Shown in pieces: positions 34,401 to 45,836 of a stretch of 64,000 bases of DNA. Position numbers and translations under genes: made by a program. Under the pieces are notes generated by a model, which saw only the letters and a program-made list of their open reading frames with translations, searched no databases and had not been told where the DNA came from. Origin of the DNA: Chrysaora quinquecirrha (taxonomy: Eukaryota > Cnidaria > Scyphozoa > Semaeostomeae > Pelagiidae); assembly GCA_014526335.1 (NCBI GenBank), contig JACTAT010000024.1, forward strand, positions 1,282,375 through 1,346,374. The letters are read 5' to 3'. How positions within the stretch are numbered: position 1 is the first letter of the stretch; each line of letters begins with the position of its first letter.

Positions 34401-37400
34401 ATGGGCTTAGAAGGTGTGACACCCAGGGACGCCGAAGAGGGGCGCAGGGGGGGCAAGCGCCCTCCTGTCCTTTCTTAAGGGAGGCAAGGGGCAAAAGTGC
34501 CTTTTCAATGTAAATCGATAATTGACTTTGACATTATTGTGGGATTCGAAATGCGTACAGGTGGAGACATAGTCAAAAATTGTCCTATAACAACATTATT
34601 TACACTCGTTGAATAACTTTTGTTGCATTTTAAGCCAATCTAAAGGGCGTGGACACAAAAAATTTTCTAGGGGCTTACTTTCCCTGCCGCCCCTCTTGCC
34701 CTACCATCGCTCCGGCGTCCCTGGTGACACTCCCGACCTTTGAGAATGATTTGTTTTTTTGTTAATCAGTCCCCTAGGAAATGAGCAAGACTTTCCTGTG
34801 TTTCAAGAAAGGACAAATATTTTCCACTTCTGGACCACAAAGCGTTATTTTCCAACATGCTTTTTACAGAGAGTTAAACAAAGGAAAATCATCGCTGTGA
34901 TTAGGGTAGTATTCATCCAGTTGCCTAATGGAGCCCCCTAAAGTTTTCTGTTCGATTTTTTCTAGAAACTTTATCATATGTTGCAATCAGCATAATTTTT
35001 TGTCAGCATAAATCCGTTGTTCCTTAAAGACCGTTGCTTTCACGTTTAGGGATTAGGGTATTAATTTGATGGACGTCGGGTTTTGCCGGACTATCGACTT
35101 TGAAACGCGTTTAACTCAGCAAAATTGACATAAATACAAAGTAACATATCATTTCCTTGTTCTACACCTTTTTATCTATTTTTTGAGTTATTTTTACGCT
35201 TTAAAATACAACCCAGCCATTTTTTGAATAGATCATAGTCTGGCGAAATAGATATTTGTCTGGCAAATCCTGCCGTCCGTCAAGCCCCGCCGATACACTA
35301 GACTTCAGATAAGTTCTTGGCAACCGTGGCAACGGACGCCTCTAATAATGCACCTGTTTGTTTTTTTTAGGATCATTGATTATTCAACATGCAAACGAGC
35401 AAATAACACCTGTACAATCGTCTGTTCTGTTTGGAACTGTCAGTGGAGCGATTGGTGAGTTTTTGTTTTCACATACAGTAACTGGCAGGCGGAAATCTCT
35501 GCTGCCCGTCCTTCATGGATCTGTATGAAAAGGCAGTTTTTTCTATGTGGTACCCTTTAGGAAGTTCTGCCTTTCACGTTGGTACACGATTCATATTGAA
35601 ATAAATAGATTAAGCAACAGGCAGAATAAGGCCCCAGTTACACTTTGCCGGCATGCCTTGTCGCGCCTTGAATTTCGTTTCGAATTGGCCTTTCAGTTAC
35701 ACTATGACGACCCAATCCGGTATAAGACGCTCCGCAAATCGTCTTGAAAATCATGGCGCTCTGAAGGTGATATGAAAATACAGACGCGACGCGGCGGCAC
35801 AGTGTAATCAGACCAATCCGATATATGACGCTCTGAAACCTTATTTTCTTATTGTTTCACAAAAGAAATGCGAAGCAAATCTGCGAAGGAGCGTCTCAAT
35901 GTAACTGCAGTGATCAACACAGAAGTCATGGCGCTGCGCTCGTGGAACAGCTTGGCAAAATCTTATGACGGCACGAAAATCAAAACGCAACGATATCATG
36001 CCGGCATAGCGTTACTGGGGCCAAAGTGTCATTTTAAGATATCGGCAGCATAAACTGAGTTGCGACAAATTTCTAGAACAAAGATTATCATTTTAGGTTT
36101 GTTAGTTGCAATATATTTTAAAACTGTGAAATTCTCATAGTCTTTATTTTTCTTCTTACAGGTCTTGTCGCAACAATACCAAAGGAGCTATTCAATTTTC
36201 TCATGCAGTGCAGAACAAATTAACCAAAGTCATTGATAGTGTTGGCAGAATAGAACACTCTTCATATCCTTTCGTTAATACTTTGTATGGCTAGAAATGT
36301 TTAATATTTTTGAATTGCTCGTTCTAATACTGACCAGGAGCAAATGTTTGTTGATTATGGTTCTTGAGGGTTGTCAATGGTTAGAGACAACACAGGCATG
36401 TCTTAAGGCCGGATTACACTAGCATCTTCAGGTAAAGTTGCTTCACATTTTTCTGTGATCGCAGACAACGAGAGAATATGACAGTGTTAAACCCCTTACA
36501 AGTTAATCGTAGTTGCTTGTAGATGAGGCTTTGGAGAGGTTTTAATCCGCTTTAATTGACCATCACAGAGTTTCCATTTGATCGCTGATCAAATTGTTCC
36601 TCTTGAATTCTTTGTCCTTCAAGCAACTACGAGCAACTTGTAAGGGTTTTACACTGTCATATTCTCTCGTTGTCCGCGATCACAGAAAACATGTGAAGCA
36701 ACTTTTAGCTGAAGATACTAGTGTAATCCAGCCTTTATAATGGTTGGTCATGGTTAGGAATGATCAGTATTGGTTAGTGACGTTAGTAATCGTCCAAGGT
36801 AATCGTCAGTTATTGTCAGTAATTTTATTGATTTTGATAAAGTTTGTTAATGGTTACTAATGGTTAAAGGCAACACAGAAATGTTTTTGATGGTTGATCA
36901 TGGTTAGTAATGATAGTTGCTGACCGTTTGGTAATGGTCAGTTATTCCAAGTTTTGTTGATGTTGATAATGATTGTTATAGATAGAAATGTTTAGAAATA
37001 TTCAAGAGGGGGCTTTGGGGGTATCAAACCCGAAAACCCGGAAGAAAATTGGGACAAACCCGAAAACCCGGATGACCTTAGTTTCGACAACTTTTTTTAG
37101 AAGTTTACCCATTGACATCCTTTTTCAGGTTGAAAACCCGAAAACCTGCACATTTTTACTACAATACCCGAAACCCGGACTAGAAAAAAGGCAAACCCGT
37201 TGCCCGTTAAATAAACTTGACCCGAAAACCCGCACGATTTTTTAAGAAAACCCGAAAACCCGAGGCCGAAATCGGCCAAACCCGCAACCCGTGAAATCCC
37301 AAAGCCCCCCTCGTTCAGAAATTGTTAGTAATGGTCAGTTAAAGATTTTTCCTTAACTTGCTTCTCACGTGGCGATCATTCTCCAACGAGCGAAAAACAG

Positions 37401-38766
37401 AAGCGTCAGAAGGGTTTATTGATGGTGATATAATTGAAAGCTTTTTAGATTTACCGAGAGCCCAGATGGAAGAAGTTGCTTCAGGATTACAAGTATGAAT
37501 TTGTTCTTCATGTCTCTTAGGCTAATATTTAATTCAATTCAATTCAAATTTATTTGTAAAATACAAGTTTACAAAAGAAAAGTTAAGTATAAAAATATTT
37601 GTATTCTACGCGACCCAAGAGAAGCAGAGCTTATCTAAGCTTGGACCGCTAAATTAAAGTTTCAAAAGTAACATCAGCATCAATTTATATAAGCTACAAT
37701 AATCAATTACAATTTTCATACAAACGGTGGGGGACGTTAATTCCTTTTAGACTTTTTTAGACCCCCATGACTTATCCCCCCTCGTTCAATGATATTGAAC
37801 AAAATTGGTCAAACAAATCCTAACATTTCATCGAATAGTCATCCGGGGCAAATTTGAAAATTGTAAGGCTTGGTCAAACGCATCCAACGTCCTGCCCAAC
37901 ATTATATTCAACAAGTATTTATGACGGAAAGCATCACCATTAACGCCTGGTGGTCTGTTGCGTAGACTGCATATGATAAGGGACAAGAATGAGACGTTAA
38001 AACACAAGGGCTAGTAGTAGTTGGGATCGTATTTGGCAATTCATGCAATATAAGAGGGTCCAAATGGGGGTTTAATGTTAAGTGTTATTGGACAAATTTC
38101 TGAACTGTTAAGTGTTAAAGAAGCAAACGTTTTACAGTTAACTATTATATTAAATTTTATAGAGATTTAAGAGTTACAAAGTATGTTTCATCATTTTCTT
38201 CTTTATTATCGTCATCATCTTCATCAATGATGGTAAAATCATAATCATCATTATCATTATCCTTATCACCATCATCATCATCATCATCTTCATCGTTTCG
38301 TCATCATCATCATAGTCGTCAGGTATCATTGTCATGGTCATATTCATGATGATCGAAACCATGATCATAATTGTTTAAGTGTTAAATGTTATTTCGTGAA
38401 ATTTTTTGAAGTTACCTGTTTTGTTGACCCCCATCTGGACCCTCATATTTTCAAGATAAATGACTTTGATTCTAATACCTAACATGCCACCAAAACCTGT
38501 TGGTACCCAATTTTCAAAAATTGTGATATTTACCAGGAATTCGGCCTAGTTGAAGAAAATAGCATATCCAACATTTTGTGTAAAAATTATTTTTGCATAT
38601 TAGATACAATTTTCGATGTGTTTGATTGGGGCTTGTATTTGATGTTCAAGAAAAAATGTACTTTTCCTCCAATTATCTGTTTTAGATCGAAGAAGGTGGC
38701 ATGAAACGAGACTGCACTGTAGAAGACCTCATTAAACAAGTGGAAGAACTAACACGAATTCACTGA
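28407..38766 (+). CDS. DDB1: DDB1, 3' part (BPC propeller end and C-terminal domain), 12 exons
   Basis: DDB1 is the adaptor of CUL4 ubiquitin ligases and part of the UV-damage sensor. Exons: 28,407-28,566; 29,196-29,242; 29,930-30,025; 30,339-30,595; 31,984-32,078; 32,889-32,993; 33,196-33,261; 34,128-34,323; 35,371-35,454; 36,162-36,263; 37,369-37,492; 38,686-38,766 (TGA). Hallmarks: [103 protein letters not shown]. All introns are GT-AG except the AT-AC intron 36,264-37,368. Oddities: 5 A instead of the 6 expected at 28,423-28,427, a 1-base loss near 36,207, and no exon for about 55 residues between 30,595 and 31,984. The N-terminal two-thirds is not in the window. Confidence 0.9.
28860..28990 (+). 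pseudogene. non-LTR retrotransposon reverse transcriptase fragment
   Basis: The frame reads [20 protein letters not shown], carrying the F-A-D-D catalytic motif with the usual hydrophobic/acidic continuation of LINE reverse transcriptases. A following M-R-I-x-T-E-K-S-K-like step (frameshifted) supports this. It lies inside the first visible DDB1 intron, and no other part of the element is seen. Confidence 0.65.
31040..31385. repeat. MITE-like inverted repeat in DDB1 intron
   Basis: The arm TTTGACCGTTTGGCCACGTCCAAAAACATTGC...TCCAACATTTT on the left is repeated inverted at 31,330-31,385. Related short copies of AACATTGCTTGTCAAGCA occur inside. It lies in the interval where an expected DDB1 exon is missing. 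Confidence 0.75.
31640..31850 (-). repeat. tRNA-derived SINE
   Basis: On the - strand a pol III A-box-like GCGCAGTGGTTGGCGTG and a B box GGGTTCGAGCC lie at tRNA spacing, preceded by TGGTCTCTGC. A related copy is at 58,140-58,330. A 33-bp unit (CGCCGCAGAGACC...) is duplicated in tandem at 31,751-31,822. Confidence 0.7.
33535..33640 (-). repeat. tRNA-derived SINE fragment
   Basis: The - strand carries TAGTGTAGTGGTTAGCACATG (A-box region) and GGTTCAAATCC (B box). It is not a functional tRNA gene, because no matching acceptor arms are found. It lies in a DDB1 intron. Confidence 0.6.
34423..34724. repeat. 302-bp MITE with 6-bp target duplication
   Basis: Termini CCAGGGACGCCG and the inverse CGGCGTCCCTGG are flanked directly by TGACAC on both sides (34,417-34,422 and 34,725-34,730). 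The interior is G- and C-tract rich with no coding capacity. It is inserted in the DDB1 intron after the exon ending at 34,323. Confidence 0.8.
35630..36022. repeat. MITE-like inverted repeat in DDB1 intron
   Basis: GGCCCCAGTTACACTTTGCC (35,630 on) pairs with an inverted copy reading GGCCCCAGTAACGCTATGCC from 36,022, both continuing into GGCATG. Subterminal blocks ATCCG-TAT-AGACGCTC also recur. No target duplication was confirmed. Confidence 0.65.
36404..36737. repeat. MITE with ~130-bp inverted arms inside the U12 intron
   Basis: TAAGGCCGGATTACACTAG at the left matches the inverse of the right end at 36,737 (TAAAGGCTGGATTACACTAG). Long matching blocks include GTTGCTTCACAT, CTGTGATCGC and ACAACGAGAGAATATGACAG. 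Variant TGGTTAGTAATG repeats surround it. Confidence 0.75.
37006..37312. repeat. CCCGAAAACCCG-repeat element with G-rich inverted ends
   Basis: The ends GAGGGGGCTTTGGGG and the inverse CCCAAAGCCCCCCTC enclose many copies of AAACCCGAAAACCCG with variants. The C-tract periodicity could form i-motif or G-quadruplex structures. It ends 37 bases before the U12 branch site. Confidence 0.7.
38185..38345. repeat. TCA/ATC-type microsatellite
   Basis: An imperfect TCATCATCATC array lies in the last DDB1 intron. The Met/Asp-rich frame across it on the - strand is an artefact of the repeat. Confidence 0.85.
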
Positions 38767-40044
38767 GCCATCATTACCACTCCTTGTTACCGAGGTGAGA
38801 ACAATACTGGCAAAGGTAAATTACGCTGCTTATTCTGTTATGTGAGAGTCCACCCTTGTTTATCTGGCAATAGGATGTCGAGCCTAAGTTGAAAGAACAA
38901 TTGATACGAACTTAAATATGACTTTTTGCCGACTGAATCTATATAAGGAATCTATTTACAAACGTGCATAGACTCAAATGTATAGAATGTACTGAGGATG
39001 TACAACGTATGACTTTGTTAAAATTTTTGTTCCGCGGATTTCTAAGTGCTATGATCTTGAATGAAGCATCAATTTCCTTCTAACACGCTCGTATGTTTTT
39101 GTCAATATCAAAGTTTTGAAATGGGGAACAAGATTCTGTAATTCTTCGGAGGTCATTATCGTAATCACTCCCACCTTTCTAATTCCTGAAATCTGTGAGC
39201 TCAAGAAAGAAAACTAGAGGCAACCACTGTTTGTGCTTTATGACTCAGAAAGTCTTTGGCTGAGTGGTAAAAGCCTACGGTTTTGGGTGGAAAGCGCTTT
39301 GAGGGGAAAATGGTCCTCTGTCTCGTTATGTTGCAGAATGCTTCAAAATCGTTATCCATGAGAGACATGATTGTGTGTGAATTCTGTGGACGAACAGGGG
39401 TGGTTGCAGCTTTCATTTGACTTTCCATCTAAAAGCACAGGTACAGATTTTGTTGCGTCTAATCTTGTCGTGTTTGAGACGTGTAGTGTAGGGGATACGT
39501 TTTACAACAAGTGGCATACCACAGTAGATGGTATTCGAACCAGGATTGCATGACCAGAGAGCCAACGACGTTTCCACTGATCTATAGAGCTCGATGAGAT
39601 CGCAGCGTAACTTTCCAAGTCATACAGCCCAAAACTCTCATCCCGCTTGACTTTTTTATGTTTCGGCTATGTTGTGCCTTTTTCGATACTATACATATTT
39701 ATATATATTTGTCATGTATTGCGAACACTTTTGGCATAGATTTTTCCAAAAATGGCGAACCAAAATGGATGGGAACTTGGTTTCCAGAAACTTGATTTTT
39801 CTTTCAGAAATCTAGGGCCTCTTGTCCCCGCTAATCGGGATGTTAATATCCGCTCCTGCTAGACTGGTATCAAGCGATAAGCAAAGTGACTGGTATTTCG
39901 TGATGTGTACATTTAACGCAACGCCTATAAATCAATATCAGATGTATTCTGCAACTCGCACTATTTGCATATCCCTTATCATTACATTCGCTATATTATG
40001 TTCTTTCGTTTATTGGAACTCAGTACTCATTGAACGCTGTCCTT
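38767..40044. other. DDB1 3' flank and non-coding DNA up to gap
   Basis: No further gene is seen. A tRNA-like block on the - strand at about 39,520-39,600 has a B box GGTTCGAATACC and may be a SINE head. The contig ends at 40,044. Confidence 0.4.
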
Positions 40045-40544
40045 NNNNNNNNNNNNNNNNNNNNNNNNNNNNNNNNNNNNNNNNNNNNNNNNNNNNNNNN
40101 NNNNNNNNNNNNNNNNNNNNNNNNNNNNNNNNNNNNNNNNNNNNNNNNNNNNNNNNNNNNNNNNNNNNNNNNNNNNNNNNNNNNNNNNNNNNNNNNNNNN
40201 NNNNNNNNNNNNNNNNNNNNNNNNNNNNNNNNNNNNNNNNNNNNNNNNNNNNNNNNNNNNNNNNNNNNNNNNNNNNNNNNNNNNNNNNNNNNNNNNNNNN
40301 NNNNNNNNNNNNNNNNNNNNNNNNNNNNNNNNNNNNNNNNNNNNNNNNNNNNNNNNNNNNNNNNNNNNNNNNNNNNNNNNNNNNNNNNNNNNNNNNNNNN
40401 NNNNNNNNNNNNNNNNNNNNNNNNNNNNNNNNNNNNNNNNNNNNNNNNNNNNNNNNNNNNNNNNNNNNNNNNNNNNNNNNNNNNNNNNNNNNNNNNNNNN
40501 NNNNNNNNNNNNNNNNNNNNNNNNNNNNNNNNNNNNNNNNNNNN
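40045..40544. other. assembly gap, exactly 500 N
   Basis: A run of 500 N separates nuclear sequence from mitochondrial sequence. The round length suggests a scaffolder default rather than a measured size. Reading frames spanning it are artefacts. Confidence 0.99.
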
Positions 40545-41197
40545 TTATTTTGGTAAATGTGGAGTAGAAAGTCTTGTGTGATATTATGTGTGTATTTATA
40601 TGTATATGCTTTTTTTGTTATTATCGTGTACCCTAGCTTTTCGGCAAGTTTTAATTCTTCTGAGAAGAATATGTTTCATGAAGTTTTTTTTTCTATTAAG
40701 TTTAAGGGTAGTAAATTGTTTAATATATAATTCGGGGGAGTTACTTTAGCTTCAATAAATCCGAAAGAAGAGGAAATTTCTGGGTTATACACGATTTTTG
40801 GGTATCCCACGGGTAATTTATTAATAAAGCAAAAAGGGTATAGTGAATTTACATCATAAAAGAAAGTTCTTTTACATTTATTTTTATTTAAAAATATATT
40901 TCCACCTTTATAGGAGCTATTGATTTGTTTTTGTATCTTGTTAGGTGCTGTTGGTCAGTTTAATTTAGGGGAAAATTTTTCTAATAATTTTACAGAGAGA
41001 TTTGCTAATGAGAAAGTATTTTTTATATTTGTGTTATATCGTTTTTTTGTTGTTATTATAAATTTTTTAAATTTACGGAAGCTTTTGGTGTTTACTATTT
41101 TCGGACTAAACTTTTTTTGTGTGATATTATGTGTGTATTTATATGTATATGGGTATTTGTAGGGAGATGTGTAGTATTTAGGTTTCTTTTTCGGCAT
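40545..41197 (-). CDS. polB: mitochondrial family B DNA polymerase, N-terminal 217 codons, runs into gap
   Basis: This is a protein-primed-type DNA polymerase thought to copy linear mtDNA in medusozoans. ATG at 41,197 opens a frame that is continuous under TGA=Trp to the gap. Motif A is clear: FFYDVNSLYP (about 40,825-40,860), followed by LPVGYPKIVYNPEI, and EELKLAEKLGYTI further on. The polymerase motifs B and C (including D-T-D) would lie in the gap; medusozoan versions I know are near 320 codons. The start MPKKKPKYYTSPYKYPYTYK is unusual, because YTYKYTHNITQ occurs again in frame at about residues 197-207, encoded by a perfect 35-bp direct repeat. The first codons also match the far end of the molecule (56,851-56,889). 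The N-terminus may therefore be duplicated or a recombination product. Confidence 0.85.
40574..40608. repeat. 35-bp direct repeat in polB, copy near gap
   Basis: TTGTGTGATATTATGTGTGT...GTATATG is identical to 41,117-41,151, 543 bp away, in the same polB frame (both encode YTYKYTHNITQ). The context here, GYTI..KK-AYTYKYTHNITQDF, looks like the native position in a B-family polymerase. Confidence 0.85.
41117..41184. repeat. direct-repeat copy plus inverted terminal-repeat copy at polB start
   Basis: Bases 41,117-41,151 repeat 40,574-40,608 exactly, and 41,143-41,184 match the inverse of the right mtDNA end. The polB N-terminus is therefore built from repeated sequence of both kinds. Confidence 0.85.
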
Positions 41198-41207
41198 TTT
41201 GATTTTT

Positions 41208-41513
41208 TTATTTTGTTAGCTTACAGTGGATTGTAACTATATTTGAGGAAAAACTATATTGTTTTTCATAGTATAGTAGTTTATTATTTATTAATTTTAA
41301 TATAAATAGCTTTATATTTTCTTCTTGAGTTATTTTTGTGGGGGTTAGGAGGGTGTAATATTTATTATTTGTTTGTATAAAAATTTGTAAGATAGGTTTT
41401 ATGGGTGATCTTTTTTTTATATATTTCAAAATAGTGTTAATATATTTATTAGTTGGGTATTTAGAGATTGTTAGAGACATTACCGATTGGTTAACAGTAT
41501 CCTTTATTTTCAT
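41208..41513 (-). CDS. orf314: orf314, conserved medusozoan mitochondrial ORF
   Basis: This 101-codon protein (MKIKDTVNQSVMSLTISKYP...) is Lys/Asn/Ile-rich and has no known domain. Its length and its position between rnl and polB on the same strand fit the small ORF that accompanies polB in medusozoan mtDNA; a role such as terminal protein has been suggested but is unproven. It ends with TAA at 41,208-41,210, ten bases before the polB start. An in-frame TAA six bases upstream of the ATG limits alternative starts. Confidence 0.75.
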   Translation of the reverse strand: MKIKDTVNQSVMSLTISKYPTNKYINTILKYIKKRSPIKPILQIFIQTNNKYYTLLTPTKITQEENIKLFILKLINNKLLYYEKQYSFSSNIVTIHCKLTK

Positions 41514-41549
41514 TCAAATTTATATAATTGTTGGGCTTAAATATTTTTG

Positions 41550-43345
41550 CTTATATTCAATCAGCATGTGGTTTGTTTTATTAATGTAAATAATAATTTT
41601 AATTCCTTTCGTACTAAAAAATATATTTTGCCTTATAGATTGTAGATAGAAACCTTCCTGTCTTACGACGGAATGAACTCAAATCATGTATGATTTTAAT
41701 GGTCGAACAGACCAACCTTTAGGAGCTGCTGCACCCCTAGGATATCACAATTCAACATCGAGGTGGCAAACATTTTCGTCGATTAGAACTCTTAGAAAAT
41801 ATTACCCTGTTATCCCTATGGTAACTTTTTCTATAATCGTTATAATTTTCATTAAATTATAACGGGTCATTATGTCCTACTTTTTGTACCTGTATAAATT
41901 ATTGTTATTTCAGTTAAGCTAGTATTCATATTATTAGCCTTTAGATTTCCTCTGTTACTTTTTTAGAGGTGGTCGCCCCAACCAAACTGTCTTACTTACA
42001 AAGTATATTGTTTGTAATATTTACTATTTGTAGAAGTTGTAAGTATTCAGTAAAGCTCAATAGGGTCTTTTCGTCTTGCAATCTTTATGTAGCATCTTCA
42101 CTACAATTTCAATTTTATAAGGTTTCTTATTGAGACAGCTTAGGGTTCGTTTAACCATTCATACCATTCACTAATTAGGTGACAAGTGATTATGCTACTT
42201 TATCACGGTCAGAGTTACCGCGGCTATTTAACTGTATTTATTATTATTATTATTTTCAGCCATTGAGCAGGTTGCACCCCCTATTGGTGTTAAGGGGCTA
42301 TGTTTTTGGTAAACAGTCGATCCTAGTAATTATTAGTAATAAATTTTGCCGAATTCCTTAATAAGAATTTTTCTTATTTGTTCCCTTCTTTTGTTAGATA
42401 GTACAATAGAAAATTTTGTAATATTTCCTGCTTAGAAAGTTTTTACAATATTGGTTTTGTTTTTATAAATTGTTTAATGTCTAAAACTTTAGGGTTTTTA
42501 TTAGTCATGCTTGCATTGTCTCCTCTATTAAAGCTTTCGCTACTTGTAATAGAGCGTTCTATTAATGATTTAGAGCTTCAAATTTATTTAGTCACCTAAA
42601 TTTTGAAAGTATTGGTTTTAAAGGTTTACTGTTACGTGATAATTATAAAGTGGCTGTTTCCAAGCCAATTTACCTTATGTTATTACTTAACTTTATTGTT
42701 CACTTAGTAGGTTAGTGTTTTAAGCTTCTAATTTAGGTTGTTTCCTAGTTGGCTATTAATCTTGTCACTAATAACCTAATTATTACTAATAATTTTAATT
42801 TGTTGTATTATAATTAAACTAAAATTTATTGTAACTATTTCTTATAAAATTTTAATAGAAAACCAGCTATTTCTAAGTTCGATTAGTATTTCACTGCTAT
42901 TCTTTAATCTTCCGAAGCTTTTGCAACAGCCAACGGTTTGTTCTAAAAACTGTTAAAGAATTGATCACTTAGTTTCGGGATAATCTGACTGTTAATATAT
43001 TTTAAAACGCTGTGTTTGCCAAACTTTTTCTCGCAAGCTCATTATACAAAAGGTACGCCATTTGATGGCAGATTACCATATATATTATAACCTATTCCTT
43101 CACAGTACTAAAACTATAGATTTTAATATTTAACACTTAGATATAATAATATCTATTTTCTTATTTTACTTTTGTGTTTCCATGTTCGTTCGCCACTACT
43201 AATGGTTTTCTATTGATTTGGGCAAGGATGTTTCCTTTGTTATAACTAAAAGCTTTTTAGAAAGATAACTGAAGTTGATAGTTAATTCAGTTTTTCAGGC
43301 TAGCTGTCAATATTATTAAATCTTGGGTATATTATAAATAGTGCA
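41550..43345 (-). rRNA. rnl: mitochondrial large subunit rRNA (16S-like)
   Basis: On the - strand the conserved landmarks are in order. GTAAAGCTCAATAGGG/GAC-AAGACCC lies near 42,050-42,080. The peptidyl-transferase block GTTACCATAGGGATAACAG is at 41,805-41,823, then GATGTTGAATTGTGATATCC and GGTTGGTCTGTTCGACC at 41,700-41,765. The sarcin/ricin-like TTTTAGTACGAAAGGAATT is near 41,600. Ends are approximate. It lies just downstream of cox1 with almost no spacer. Confidence 0.92.
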
Positions 43346-43361
43346 GTTTATTATTAGTGCA

Positions 43362-44933
<1,572 letters not shown>

Positions 44934-44938
44934 GTCTA

Positions 44939-45004
44939 TCTATTATATCTGACAGTTATGTATTTAGATAGCTATGTTTATTGGCCCTTATCAGATATAA
45001 TAGA
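44939..45004. promoter_or_regulatory. strand-switch hairpin between cox1 and cox2
   Basis: TCTATTATATCTGA (44,939-44,952) pairs perfectly with TCAGATATAATAGA (44,991-45,004) around a 38-base loop. It fills nearly all of the only spacer where genes diverge, so it is a candidate bidirectional promoter or replication start. The role is inferred from position and structure. Confidence 0.65.
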
Positions 45005-45005
45005 A

Positions 45006-45755
45006 ATGATAAAATTTTTAATATTAATTAATTCTATACTATTAAATAAAGATGTGGCTGAAGATTGACAGCTATCCTTTCAAGACAGTGCCAGCCCTGT
45101 GATGGAAGAAATAACTTTTCTTCATGATCAAGTAATGTTTATTGCCCCTACTATTTCTATACTTATTTTATGGTTAATGTTTAGATCTATAATTAACAAA
45201 TATAAATATAAGTTTTTAGTAGAAGGTACTTTGATTGAAATAGTTTGAACACTCATACCAGCAGTAATATTAGTTTTTATAGCATTTCCTTCTTTAAGGT
45301 TACTATATTTGATGGATGAAATTATGGAACCTGCTATTACTATAAAAATTGTGGGCCACCAATGATACTGAAGTTATGAATATTCTGATTATGAAAGCGA
45401 AAATCTTGATTTTGATTCCTATATGGTTCCTACTACAGATTTGGAAGGCGGAGACAACAGATTATTGGAAGTTGACAATTCTTTAGTTCTTCCTATACAA
45501 ACTCATGTAAGAATTCTTATAACTGGTGCTGACGTGATTCACTCTTTTGCAGTACCAACCTTAGGAGTAAAAGTAGATGCTATACCAGGTAGGTTAAATC
45601 AAACTAATATGTTTATAAAGAGATCCGGTTTGTTTTATGGGCAATGTTCCGAAATATGTGGTACAAACCATAGTTTTATGCCTATAGTAGTTAGAGGTGT
45701 TTCTTTAGATAAGTTTATTAATTGAATTGAAACTAAAATTTCTGAAGAATCTTAA
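45006..45755 (+). CDS. cox2: cytochrome c oxidase subunit II
   Basis: This is the complex IV subunit that takes electrons from cytochrome c. ATG 45,006 ([17 protein letters not shown]) to TAA 45,753-45,755, 249 codons. Two membrane segments lie in the first ~90 residues. The copper-A site C-S-E-I-C-G-T-N-H is seen at about 45,645-45,675. TGA codons read Trp (for example the one just after DKFIN near the end). It is the first gene of the rightward block, followed by trnW. Confidence 0.97.
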
Positions 45756-45761
45756 ACTTAA

Positions 45762-45831
45762 GGGGAGTTAAGTTAATGAAAACTAGTTGCCTTCAAAGCT
45801 ATTAATATTGGTTCAAGTCCAATACTCTCTG
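45762..45831 (+). tRNA. trnW: tRNA-Trp (UCA)
   Basis: The acceptor arm GGGGAGT/ACTCTCT, D arm AGTT/AACT, anticodon loop CTTCAAA (anticodon TCA) and T arm ATTGG-TTCAAGT-CCAAT fold as a tRNA. The UCA anticodon reads TGA and TGG, matching the TGA=Trp code. One mismatch lies in the anticodon stem. Confidence 0.92.
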
Positions 45832-45836
45832 TGTTT

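Larger units (their letters stand above)
36264..37368 (+). other. AT-AC U12-type (minor spliceosome) intron of DDB1
   Basis: The donor is ATATCCTTT at 36,264-36,272, the exact U12 AT-AC consensus. The branch site TTCCTTAAC at 37,349-37,357 is also exact. The acceptor AC at 37,367-37,368 lies 12-13 bases after the branch adenosine. No GT-AG pair fits here. Joining at these points keeps the DDB1 frame (...IEHS-S-WRSF...). Confidence 0.9.

Noticed and set aside
38174..38368. Met-rich open frame on the - strand
   Set aside because: It is the translation of a TCA/ATC microsatellite.
40045..40544. Lateral transfer of bacterial DNA next to the gaps
   Set aside because: No bacterial gene, operon or ribosome-binding pattern is seen on either side; the flanks have spliceosomal introns and SINEs.
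39822..40581. Long open frames across the first N gap
   Set aside because: They consist mostly of unknown bases and join two unrelated contigs.
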